DNA from: Desulfosporosinus nitroreducens
Lineage (GTDB): Bacteria; Bacillota; Desulfitobacteriia; Desulfitobacteriales; Desulfitobacteriaceae
Length of the DNA: 64,000 nt
NCBI RefSeq assembly: GCF_023897015.1
Contig: NZ_JAMHFY010000007.1
Coordinates: 62,001-126,000 of the forward strand
Direction: 5' to 3'
In this document: one piece after another, positions 36,580 to 44,584 of the stretch
Layout: every line of letters starts with the position of its first letter
How positions within the stretch are numbered: the first letter of the stretch is position 1
Notes under the pieces: model-generated
Told to the model about the DNA's origin: nothing
Database searches by the model: none
Seen by the model: the letters and a program-made list of their open reading frames with translations, nothing else
Position numbers and translations under genes: made by a program

Positions 36580-36605
36580 GCGCGCATCGATTTTCTCCTG
36601 CGCGC
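36580..36605. promoter_or_regulatory. GCGCGC dyad in the lut-like leader
   Basis: GCGCGCA (36580-36586) and TGCGCGC (36599-36605) form a GC-rich dyad in an AT-rich gap, 74 bases upstream of the LutA-like start and downstream of a plausible minus-strand promoter (ATTATA at 36649-36654, AAGTAA at 36671-36676, 16 bases apart). It could be an operator for a lactate-type regulator. Confidence 0.4.
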
Positions 36606-36860
36606 CTTCATTATTTCAATACCAAATCAGCCTAGCTTCACATATTTCATTATAATAAAAAACCAAATGAAAGTAACCCTATTCGTGTATTGTATTATGT
36701 ATTCCTGTTAATCCTCTTTAATAGGTGCTAACTCCCAATCTGGAATTATTGGAATTAGTCAGATCAAAAATTGATAGAAACCGTACAAATTTACTATAAC
36801 CTCCAATACTCTCTTTTTAATTTCAAATTCCTTGATATTGGCCATAATACGGCAGATTTC

Positions 36861-36889
36861 TTGACAAGCACATTTAGGACGTTTATTGT
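36861..36889 (+). promoter_or_regulatory. Sigma-A promoter for the M23-bactofilin operon
   Basis: A perfect -35 box TTGACA (36861-36866) and TATTGT (36884-36889) are 17 bases apart, about 45 bases before the coding start. Confidence 0.6.
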
Positions 36890-36934
36890 AAATATAGGAA
36901 TTGAATTTTCAAATATTTTTCTGGAGGAATGAGA

Positions 36935-37843
36935 TTGAAAGGTAAATATACGATTATATTCATTCCGCCCGATCAGTCGACGACTCGCCAATTTCAGTTT
37001 TCTAAACTCGGCAAGCGGTATCTGGGTGCAGGAATACTTCTTATAGGGTTGATAATTACCGGTATGTTTGCTCGAACCCTTTATCTAAGTCATTACATAA
37101 GTCATCTGCAACCTACTATAGACCACATTACTCAACTTGAATCCACGATTGAAGAACGTGATGAGAAAATCTCCAATCTAAATGAAAAGTCCACTCAAAT
37201 CACTGAAGATCTTAAACGGATAATAGACCTCGAAGAAAAACTTTCTACCATATTGCCATTACAACCATCCTCATCATCGACATCCCTTAGCCGCGGTATC
37301 AGCCCTCATGCCCCGAACTTTATTCTTGTCAACCCTCTGGTTCAAACTCCCGACCAAAATGCTCAAATTGTTGCTGACCATTTAGTTCTCTTACAGCGCT
37401 ATTACGAAGCAGCGATCGTGCAAAAAGATCAGCTTGAACACACTCCAAGCCTTCTTCCTGTAAATGGAGAAATCACCTCTCCTCACGGTTATCGCCGAAA
37501 TCCCTTTGGAGGTTGGTCAAAAGAGTTTCATAATGGAATTGACATCGCCTGTGATTATGGCACCCCTGTTTTAGCGACTGCAGATGGGGTTGTCACCTTT
37601 GCTGGCAGAAACTCAATCTTCGGACTTAGAGTAGACATTGATCACGGCCAGGGCATAACAACCTTTTATGGTCATAATTCTCGGCTTCTGGTGAAGGAAG
37701 GGGACCATGTAAAAAAACGAGACGTTATTGCTTACAGTGGAAATTCCGGTCGAAGTACGGGATCTCATCTTCATTACGGTACCGTTGTTAATGAAAGAAA
37801 TGTAGATCCTTTAACCTTTACTGAAGTAACAAAGGAGATTTAA
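36935..37843 (+). CDS. M23-family membrane-anchored murein endopeptidase
   Basis: About 302 residues: one N-terminal membrane helix (YLGAGILLIGLIITGMFA), a coiled-coil stalk (ESTIEERDEKISNLNEKS) and a C-terminal LytM/M23 zinc peptidase domain. The metal-binding residues are in FHNGIDIACDYG and the second histidine motif GSHLHYG; HGQGITTFYGHNS is the central block. It should cleave peptidoglycan cross-bridges at the cell surface. The ribosome binding site GGAGG (36923-36927) is one base from ATG 36929 but seven from TTG 36935, favouring the latter. The bactofilin gene follows five bases later, a pairing that suggests shape or division control. Confidence 0.9.
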   Translation: MKGKYTIIFIPPDQSTTRQFQFSKLGKRYLGAGILLIGLIITGMFARTLYLSHYISHLQPTIDHITQLESTIEERDEKISNLNEKSTQITEDLKRIIDLEEKLSTILPLQPSSSSTSLSRGISPHAPNFILVNPLVQTPDQNAQIVADHLVLLQRYYEAAIVQKDQLEHTPSLLPVNGEITSPHGYRRNPFGGWSKEFHNGIDIACDYGTPVLATADGVVTFAGRNSIFGLRVDIDHGQGITTFYGHNSRLLVKEGDHVKKRDVIAYSGNSGRSTGSHLHYGTVVNERNVDPLTFTEVTKEI

Positions 37844-37848
37844 AGCAA

Positions 37849-38280
37849 ATGTTCAAAAAACTTTCGAACTCTCAATCTAATGGTGACGTTACGTTAATTG
37901 CTTCGGAGTGCCAAATAACCGGATCAATTATCATCAATGGGAATGCTAGGATTGACGGAAAAGTCGAAGGAAGTGTACAAGCAACCGGGGATTTAATAAT
38001 TGGTAACAGCGCTTATTTGAAGGCTGATATTGAGGCCAATACTGTGAGCATTGCCGGGGAAGTACACGGAAACATAAAAACTGCGGATCTTTTAGAATTA
38101 AATTCTACTGCGCGCTTATTTGGAGATATATGCACACGTCAGTTTAAAGTTGAACAAGGTGCTCAATTTACTGGGTTGAGTCAACTATTTGAAGAAACGA
38201 CTCCTCCTTTGATTGTTCATGAAAATAGTAAGGAGCCTCGCTCAGCAAGGGAAACGAAACGGGTCTCAACGCGTGCCTGA
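37849..38280 (+). CDS. Bactofilin (polymer-forming cytoskeletal protein)
   Basis: A 143-residue bactofilin: a central right-handed beta-helix with the repeating pattern GSIIINGNARIDGKVEGSV, GDLIIGNSAYLKADIEA and SIAGEVHGNIKTADLLEL, flanked by short disordered tails. Bactofilins self-assemble into nucleotide-free filaments that position wall enzymes. Its gene follows an M23 peptidase gene by five bases, and such pairs are found in several bacteria. A terminator closes the unit. Confidence 0.92.
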   Translation: MFKKLSNSQSNGDVTLIASECQITGSIIINGNARIDGKVEGSVQATGDLIIGNSAYLKADIEANTVSIAGEVHGNIKTADLLELNSTARLFGDICTRQFKVEQGAQFTGLSQLFEETTPPLIVHENSKEPRSARETKRVSTRA

Positions 38281-38328
38281 TTCTGAATTGATCTGAATCT
38301 TTTTGAAAAACAATCTTAATGAACTTAT

Positions 38329-38366
38329 GAGGGCAGTCGACCAGTAATTCTGGTACGATTGCCCTC
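38329..38366. terminator. Terminator between bactofilin and leuA
   Basis: GAGGGCA (38329-38335) pairs with TGCCCTC (38360-38366), with inner TCG/CGA and CAG/CTG pairings, between convergent genes. Confidence 0.75.
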
Positions 38367-38379
38367 TTCTATTTCTAAC

Positions 38380-39882
38380 TCAGTTCGTTGGTCTTTTCTC
38401 AAGAGCATTAATATAGGCTTTAGCACTAGCTTCAATGATATCCGTAGAAAAACCTTTTCCCACTACAAGACGACCATCCCCATGACGCAGCTTAACCGTG
38501 GCTTCTCCCAGCGCTTCACTGCTTCGTGTCACAGATTTGAGATAATAATCTTCAAGGATCGAATTATTTCCTGTTATCCTGTCAATCGTGTTAAATAATG
38601 CGTTCACAGGACCATTGCCACAAGCGGCATCGGTCATCACGTTCCCCTCAATTTCCAAGGTCACGGTAGCAGTAGCCATCTCGATACCATTTGTCGCAAT
38701 AGACATACTCTTTAGAACAATACTATTCGCTGTGCTTCCTGAATCCCCCATCAGGACGTAAAGGTCTTGATCGAACACTTCCTTCTTCAGATCCGCTAAC
38801 TGCAAGAACCGTTGATAAACATCATCAAGCTGAGCACCTTCTACCTTATATCCCAATTCCTCCAGACAATGTTGGAGGGCATGTCTTCCCGATCTTGCTG
38901 TAAGGCTGATAAAATTTTGCGACACTCCGATGGTTTCGGGTTGAATAATCTCATAAGTTTCTCGATCTTTTAGAACTCCATCTTGATGAATGCCTGATGC
39001 ATGATTAAAAGCATTGGCTCCAACAATCGCCTTATGATCTGGGACTGTCACTCCAGTTATACGGGAAACCAGTCTGCTGGTGGCTGATATCTCACGGGTG
39101 TTGACTTTGCTCTCTACCCCGTAGCCGTCACGCCGGGTGTAAATTGACATAATGACCTCTTCAAGAGAAGTATTTCCTGCCCTTTCGCCGATACCGTTAA
39201 TCGTTCCCTCAACTTGGCCCGCTCCCGCTTTAATTCCTGCTAAAGAATTGGCGGTTGCCATGCCTAAATCATTGTGACAATGAACACTCACGATGGCTTT
39301 GTCAATATTAATAACGTTTTGAATAACCGATTGAATCAGTTCCCCGTATTCCCATGGGTTTGCATAACCTACGGTATCTGGGATATTAACCACAGTAGCC
39401 CCTGCAGAAATTACATTTTCAATCACCCTTGCCAAGAAAATTGGGTCACTGCGGAAAGCATCCTCTGCGTAGAACTCAACATCGCTTACATATTTTTTTG
39501 CGTACTTAACCGCAGCAACTGCCTGCTCCACAACTTGGTCAGGAGTGAGTTTTAATTTCTTTTCCATATGAACAGGAGAAACTCCTATGCCCGTATGGAT
39601 TCGAGGATATTCCGCTTTGCGCAGAGCTTCCGCACAAAGATCAATGTCTTGTACTACCGCTCTGGTTAACCCGCAGATGATAACCCCTTTAAGTTCCTTA
39701 GCAATCGTCCGAACGGATTCTAAGTCCCCAGGCGAGGATGCGGGAAAACCTGCTTCTATGACATCCACTCCAAGCTTCACTAACTGTTGACCTATTTCCA
39801 ATTTCTCTTTGACATTTAGAGTAATCCCCAAGGATTGCTCCCCATCTCTGAGGGTAGTATCGAATACATATAATCTGCGCAT
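38380..39882 (-). CDS. leuA: 2-isopropylmalate synthase
   Basis: About 500 residues. Condenses acetyl-CoA with 2-oxoisovalerate, the first committed step of leucine synthesis. Seen: FDTTLRDGEQSLGITL (metal and substrate binding), VIEAGFPASSPGD, VSVHCHNDLGMATANSL with the metal-binding HxH, and NGIGERAGNTSLEEV; the C-terminal allosteric domain holds GDSGSTANSIVL and ends near GRLVVGKGFSTDIIEASAKA. I set the start at ATG 39882 (MRRLYVFDTT), with AGGAGG 11 bases upstream; the frame upstream of it is the T-box leader, not protein. A leucine T-box controls it; no other leu or ilv genes are adjacent. Confidence 0.95.
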   Translation of the reverse strand: MRRLYVFDTTLRDGEQSLGITLNVKEKLEIGQQLVKLGVDVIEAGFPASSPGDLESVRTIAKELKGVIICGLTRAVVQDIDLCAEALRKAEYPRIHTGIGVSPVHMEKKLKLTPDQVVEQAVAAVKYAKKYVSDVEFYAEDAFRSDPIFLARVIENVISAGATVVNIPDTVGYANPWEYGELIQSVIQNVINIDKAIVSVHCHNDLGMATANSLAGIKAGAGQVEGTINGIGERAGNTSLEEVIMSIYTRRDGYGVESKVNTREISATSRLVSRITGVTVPDHKAIVGANAFNHASGIHQDGVLKDRETYEIIQPETIGVSQNFISLTARSGRHALQHCLEELGYKVEGAQLDDVYQRFLQLADLKKEVFDQDLYVLMGDSGSTANSIVLKSMSIATNGIEMATATVTLEIEGNVMTDAACGNGPVNALFNTIDRITGNNSILEDYYLKSVTRSSEALGEATVKLRHGDGRLVVGKGFSTDIIEASAKAYINALEKRPTN

Positions 39883-39910
39883 TTTTTGTGATTCCTCCTT
39901 AAAATAAAAT

Positions 39911-40240
39911 AAACCCTTCGTCTCTGATTGAGACGAAGGGTTAGTTCGCGGTACCACTCAAGTTGACAGCAAATAGCCGTCTTCTCTAAAGATACGGGAG
40001 TTAATCGTGGTTCGTAGTTCGTGGTTCGACCCTAAAAATAACTTTATGGTTCGAACTTCGAAAACCGAACTTCAAACATCGAAGTTCCGATATCTCCTTC
40101 CTTTTAACGGCGGAAGCTCCGTCCGAGCCTACTTTAAACAATTTCGGTCGGCTACTCGAGGAAGAGTTCCAAGCCCATACCATTACTGTCTTTCACCACC
40201 TGACAGCTCTCTATAAACGGTAAAAAGGACTGTACTATTT
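39911..40240 (-). ncRNA. T-box riboswitch of leuA, probable leucine specifier CUC
   Basis: The 435-base gap before leuA is a T-box leader on the minus strand. From 5': AGTACAGTCC near 40235, the stem I AGAGAGCTGTCAGG and GGTGAAAGACAG blocks, specifier context GGAACTCTTCC (CTC at 40164-40166), AGTAGGCTCGGACGGAGC, the T-box core AGTGGTACCGCG (39947-39958) and the terminator AACCCTTCGTCTC/GAGACGAAGGGTT (39911-39942) with a T-rich tail. Uncharged tRNA-Leu should favour the antiterminator. An insertion of GTTCG-rich repeats at about 40003-40095 separates stem I from the antiterminator. Confidence 0.9.
40003..40095. repeat. GTTCG-rich repeat inserted in the T-box leader
   Basis: The plus strand shows CGTGGTTCGTAGTTCGTGGTTCG-type short repeats (units GTGGTTC/GTAGTTC at 40007-40028) followed by GGTTCGAACTTCGAAAACCG and a further ACTTC...GAAGT dyad. 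This is not part of the conserved T-box and resembles simple-repeat expansion or a small inserted repeat. Confidence 0.5.
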
Positions 40241-40317
40241 CCTCTCATCGTCATTTTAACAGTTTTTATTATTCTACACTACTATTTTTTATTGTCAAGG
40301 GGTTTCTACAATTAGTT

Positions 40318-41724
40318 TCAATTAACTTTCGCATAGCTTTTGCGGCTATAGGATATCACTGCCGCCAGAAGGGCAATACCCATGGAAACTAACATAACGG
40401 AGTGATAAGCAGACATAAACTCTTCTACTTGACTAGGTTGGGGCAGAGTAACACCGCCCCATGCTTCGAACAACGAAACGGATAAGGCAATACCTATCAC
40501 CATTCCTAAATTTCTGACAAGGCTGTTTATTCCCCCGGCAATACTAAGCTTTTGAGGAGGAACTGAACTCATCACACTGCTGTTGTTTGGAGATTGGAAC
40601 ATGCCAGCTCCTAAGCCCATGAGTATGGGACCGGGGATTATCTGTAAAAAACTTGCAGTGGTCTGAAGGGTAGAAAAATAGAACAAACCTAATGAAGTAA
40701 TGACCAACCCGCCTGTTGTGAGAATCATAGGTCCAAATTTGTCAGAAGCGGAACCACTGACAGGAGCTACAATAGCCATTACCACCGGGAAGACCATTAA
40801 CATTAATCCAACCTGAGAAGGCCTGTAGTTAAGAATCCCTTGCAAGTAAAATGGTAAAAGCATGTTGTTAGCAAACATAGCTACAAAGGATAACCCTCCT
40901 GAGAGGTTTCCTATAAGAAAAGGACGGTTGCGGAAGAGTGATAAGTCAATCATAGGATGCTGAACTTTACGCTCAGTTATAACGAAGAAGACCAGCGATG
41001 TTATGCCTAGCACCAGGCTTAAAAGAACAGGAAGACTCGACCAGCCCCATGCCTCACTATTCGTAATTCCCAAGAGTACACAGATCATCCCGAATGTAAA
41101 TGAAAAAGCACCCGTATAGTCAAAACTCTCTTTATCTTTGTTCGGTACATCACTTGGCAAAATCAAAAGAACTGCCGCATACCCTATAATGCCAATAGGA
41201 AGGTTAATGAAAAAAATTGAGCGCCAGCTAGTCATGCCAATGATAATTCCGCCTAAAGCAGGGCCTGTCAGCGAGCCTAGAGCAACGACAGTTCCTGTCA
41301 GTCCCAGTGCTCTGCCCCGCTCCTTAGGTGGGAAAATCGCGGTAATAATGGCGGCGCTGTTAGACATTAACATCGAAGCGCCTATTGCTTGCACCACTCT
41401 AGTCCCTACCAGGAACCATATGTCTTGGGCAAAGCCGCATAAAACTGAACCTAGAGTGAAAATTATAAAACCAAGGGCGAAGACCCTTTTACGTCCAAAC
41501 ATGTCAGCAATCCGACCGAAGACCGGTAATAAACTGGTAATTGTCAAAAGATAGGCACTAACCACCCATTGAAGTGTAGAAAGATCCGAATGGAATTGAC
41601 TAGATATGGTAGGCAAGGCTACGTTTACAATACTGCTGTCTAAAGTAGCCATAAAGGTACCGATCGCCACTGTAGCTAGAACATACCAACGATAATTTGG
41701 GGAATTTTTAATTGTTTCCAACAT
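40318..41724 (-). CDS. DHA2-family MFS multidrug transporter
   Basis: About 468 residues with some 14 predicted membrane helices. Seen: helix 1 motif D1-like GTFMATLDSSIVNVALPTI, motif A FGRIADMFGRKRVF and motif C-like TGPALGGIIIGMTSWRSIF, as in EmrB-type proton-driven exporters. Substrates are likely lipophilic drugs or metabolites. I set the start at ATG 41724 (MLETIKNSPNYRW) with a GAGGAGAG site; the frame extends 25 residues further upstream without conservation. A truncated MFS gene of the same type lies divergently at 42050. No regulator gene is adjacent. Confidence 0.9.
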   Translation of the reverse strand: MLETIKNSPNYRWYVLATVAIGTFMATLDSSIVNVALPTISSQFHSDLSTLQWVVSAYLLTITSLLPVFGRIADMFGRKRVFALGFIIFTLGSVLCGFAQDIWFLVGTRVVQAIGASMLMSNSAAIITAIFPPKERGRALGLTGTVVALGSLTGPALGGIIIGMTSWRSIFFINLPIGIIGYAAVLLILPSDVPNKDKESFDYTGAFSFTFGMICVLLGITNSEAWGWSSLPVLLSLVLGITSLVFFVITERKVQHPMIDLSLFRNRPFLIGNLSGGLSFVAMFANNMLLPFYLQGILNYRPSQVGLMLMVFPVVMAIVAPVSGSASDKFGPMILTTGGLVITSLGLFYFSTLQTTASFLQIIPGPILMGLGAGMFQSPNNSSVMSSVPPQKLSIAGGINSLVRNLGMVIGIALSVSLFEAWGGVTLPQPSQVEEFMSAYHSVMLVSMGIALLAAVISYSRKSYAKVN

Positions 41725-41819
41725 TATTTTTCTCTCCTCTGAGCAATCCCATCTTGTTTCCACCCCGGACGACCGTGTCAATTGTTCATGATAACACAAC
41801 CATACTCTCTTAACAAACC

Positions 41820-41960
41820 AGGCTTACTTGCCATAACTATAGTTGTTGTCCCAATAATTTTCCAGTTAATTATATCAAGGCAATTAAAAATCATCAAGAA
41901 TGACCTTGGAGCACAAGACTTACAACAAAAAAACAGAACCACGTCTTACGATGTGGTTCT
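41820..41960 (+). other. Possible remnant of a membrane-protein 3' end with terminator
   Basis: The gap 41725-42049 lies between divergent MFS genes. On the plus strand it encodes a short hydrophobic stretch (LLAITIVVVPIIFQLIISRQ) followed by a charged tail, recalling the C-terminus of a sugar ABC permease, and then a clear terminator: AGAACCAC (41935-41942) with GTGGTTCT (41953-41960) and a T-rich tail. No start is visible. Read as a gene remnant, with low confidence. Confidence 0.3.
41935..41960 (+). terminator. Orphan intrinsic terminator
   Basis: AGAACCAC/GTGGTTCT stem followed by ATCTTTTGTTATT on the plus strand. No intact plus-strand gene precedes it, supporting loss of a gene here. 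Confidence 0.65.
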
Positions 41961-42049
41961 ATCTTTTGTTATTGTTCACTCACACATTAAATCTTCTATC
42001 AATTCACAATGGCAATGTCCGTGAAATTAGTTCTTTCGTCTCTCTGTTC

Positions 42050-43023
42050 CAGGCACGGCGTTCGTTGGTTTGGCTATTGGCAATGCTCTTGGTCCAATTA
42101 TTTCTGCATTTATTGTAGGTGTTGCGCAATGGCGCTGGTTATTCTGTATCCCTCTCTTCATCTTAATTACGTTGCCCTTTTACCGCAAAAATTTAGGAGA
42201 AGAGCAGGACGAGCAGGGGGATCCCGTAAAACTTGACTGGATCGGTGGTGGTTTACTGGCTTCTACAGTGACCTTGCTGCTTCTAGGCGTTACGAGTGGA
42301 ACCTGGTGGTTTGCTATTGGCGGATTGCTAGCTCTGGTTTTGTTCATAGCACGAATTCGTTCCGCCGCCAAACCGTTTATTCAACCTGAGCTCTTTAGAA
42401 ATAAAAGCTATTCTCTCTTGCTAACGATTGCTTTTCTAATAAGTGGAATTGGTTTTTCCCTTTATCCTCTAAGTCCATTGCTTTTGGCTCATGTACATCA
42501 GCTGCCACCTAGCTGGATCGGTTTTGCGATGGTTCCTGGAGCAGTAGCTTCGGCCATTCTTGGAAGAAAAGGCGGTAAGCTGGCAGACTTAAAAGGGAAT
42601 TTATATCTATTCTTTGTTGCATCAGGATTGCTATTAACCTGTTTTGCCTTACTTTCAACCTTCACTGGAATTACTTACGTATTTATTGCTATCTTTTTAA
42701 TTTTCGGTAATGTGGGGCAAACCTTTATGATGGTTGCTATGTCCAATTCAGTGTCCGTGACCTTGCCTAAGAAACAGGCTGGAGTAGGAATGGGATTATA
42801 TATGATGCTGAATTTCATTGCAGGGGGAATGGCTTCAGGGGTTTACGGCAAGGTGGTGGATCTTGGCTCCAATGTTCATTGGAACCCCGCAAATATCTAT
42901 CCAAATGGCATTATTTACAGTAATATATTTCTCGTTCTTGCTGCCTTACTAGTAGGTATTCTGATGTTTTACTATTCTCAGGTTGGAAGAGCAAACAGAA
43001 AAAGTATCAAGTTGGAAGGATGA
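42050..43023 (+). pseudogene. 5'-truncated MFS transporter (DHA2-like)
   Basis: The frame encodes about 324 residues beginning PGTAFVGLAIGNALGPIISA, the middle of the N-terminal half of a DHA2 transporter. The first four to five helices, with the conserved D1 and A motifs, are absent. The rest looks normal: VAQWRWLFCIPLFIL, an intact C-terminal half and a natural stop. An internal ATG at 42070 lacks a convincing ribosome binding site. Upstream is a terminator and unrelated sequence, so a deletion or recombination probably removed the 5' end. A function as a short transporter is unlikely but not excluded. Confidence 0.75.
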
Positions 43024-43130
43024 AGCTAGTTTAGATTAAGTCTACTATTGTTCATATTTGAAAAAAAGATCTCGGAAACAGCGTTTGGTTTCCTAAGAGA
43101 AAAACGATGATTAATAAAGGTGGACATTAA

Positions 43131-43165
43131 CAAAGGAGGATGCCTTTTCAAGCAATCCTCCTTTG
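43131..43165. terminator. Terminator between truncated MFS and HlyD genes
   Basis: CAAAGGAGGAT (43131-43141) pairs with ATCCTCCTTTG (43155-43165), 34 bases past the stop of the HlyD gene on the minus strand. Confidence 0.65.
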
Positions 43166-43198
43166 CATTCTCCTCCACAATTTCAAAAGTTCTTCTCT

Positions 43199-44503
43199 TT
43201 AAAGTGTTTCTTTAAGACTTTTCCCTTCTTTAAGTTCTTTTAAATTTGGGTCCTGAAGAATTAGATCTCCTTCCATTAAGCCTTCCTCTATAGTAACCTG
43301 ACTGTCATTTTCCAGGCCTTTTTTCACTGGCTGGATTTTAGCTTTACCTTCCCGAATCAGCCAGACAGCCTCCCCCTCTTGATAAGGAAAAAGGGCAGTT
43401 TTGGGGACCATTAGTTGATTGGGGACTTCCAGCGTGGTGAATTTGACATCCACATTGCTTCCGAGAACAACTTTGGGAGAATCTTCAGAGAGCAAAATAG
43501 TAACTTTAACACGATTTTCCTTAAGGCCAAGGGGAGAAACCCTCTCGATCGCTGAGATAGCAACGGCATCAACTGTACCCGCAAACGACTTATCACCCGA
43601 GCTGGTCGCTTGAATCACTTGAACCGGACTTCCTACTTTTATATCTAGGGCATCACTGGCCAGAACGAAGCTCTCTAATTTGTAACCCTCATTTGTGAAC
43701 ACGGTCAGAATTTGCTGGCCTTGAGGGATGACGTTGCCTTCTTTAAGAGAGAGGTCTTTGATAATCCCATCTTGAGGAGCTACTACTGCGGCTTTGTTGA
43801 TCTTATCTTCTAACTGGTCGATTTGCGCCTGAACGGCTTTCTTCTGATTACTATAATACAGCTCTGTCCCTTGAGAAGTCTGATGTTGCTCATATATCAG
43901 TTGTAAGCCTAATTTCTGCTGTTCCAACAGGTTTTTCGCTTTCTCGAACGTTCTCTCAGCTTCTTCATATTGAACACGAGCGATGGTACCGGCGTCATAG
44001 AGAGCCTTCATGCGAGTTAAGTTTTGTCCCTCAGTCTGGACATCCTTTTCGGCTAGCTGTATGAGTAAAGTTTGTTGGGCGATTTGTGCCTGATCAGGGC
44101 TTTTATCATTTTCTAAGCGTTGTCCTTCCAGACTTTGCAATTGAGCCTTCAGTCCCTCCAGTTGATATTTAAAATCACTGATGTTCATTTCCAAAAGCAC
44201 TTGTCCCTTTTTAACACTGTCTCCATTTTGGACCTTGAGGGATTGCAATTTTCCCTCAACAGGGTTAAAGATCGGCCATTCTTGGGCAGCCATAACTTCC
44301 CCTTCCTCTGTGAACCCTTTGCTGAAGTCTTTGGGGTGCAGGGCAATAACGTTAACCGGCAGGGGCATCGCATTAGTGATGGTGACCGCAATAAAAATCA
44401 GGAGTGCAAGCCCTCCGAAAATTAAGAACTTACGATGCTTAACCTTTGGCAACTTAAATTTTTTAGGTGTTTGATTAAACTTGGTTTCAATGGCCATTTT
44501 CAC
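43199..44503 (-). CDS. HlyD-family efflux adaptor
   Basis: A 434-residue membrane-fusion-type adaptor. One N-terminal membrane helix (FLIFGGLALLIFIAVTITNA) is followed by a lipoyl/barrel-sandwich half (GKLQSLKVQNGDSVKKGQVL), a long coiled-coil hairpin (about residues 120-240), the second lipoyl half (APQDGIIKDLSLKEGNVIPQ) and beta-barrel domains. In Gram-positives such proteins assist MacB-like ABC exporters. It is the last of four genes on the minus strand (tetR, ATPase, permease, adaptor), 81 bases after the permease. Confidence 0.9.
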   Translation of the reverse strand: MKMAIETKFNQTPKKFKLPKVKHRKFLIFGGLALLIFIAVTITNAMPLPVNVIALHPKDFSKGFTEEGEVMAAQEWPIFNPVEGKLQSLKVQNGDSVKKGQVLLEMNISDFKYQLEGLKAQLQSLEGQRLENDKSPDQAQIAQQTLLIQLAEKDVQTEGQNLTRMKALYDAGTIARVQYEEAERTFEKAKNLLEQQKLGLQLIYEQHQTSQGTELYYSNQKKAVQAQIDQLEDKINKAAVVAPQDGIIKDLSLKEGNVIPQGQQILTVFTNEGYKLESFVLASDALDIKVGSPVQVIQATSSGDKSFAGTVDAVAISAIERVSPLGLKENRVKVTILLSEDSPKVVLGSNVDVKFTTLEVPNQLMVPKTALFPYQEGEAVWLIREGKAKIQPVKKGLENDSQVTIEEGLMEGDLILQDPNLKELKEGKSLKETL

Positions 44504-44584
44504 CCTCCTCTTACTTTCAAATTACAATTCGCAGCTTAATATTTTAATTAACATTCCGATTTCGATCCCAATTCAGTCAGCTCT

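Noticed and set aside
39883-39957. A 25-residue N-terminal extension of leuA
   Set aside because: The bases encode the T-box terminator and antiterminator, and AGGAGG directly precedes ATG 39882.
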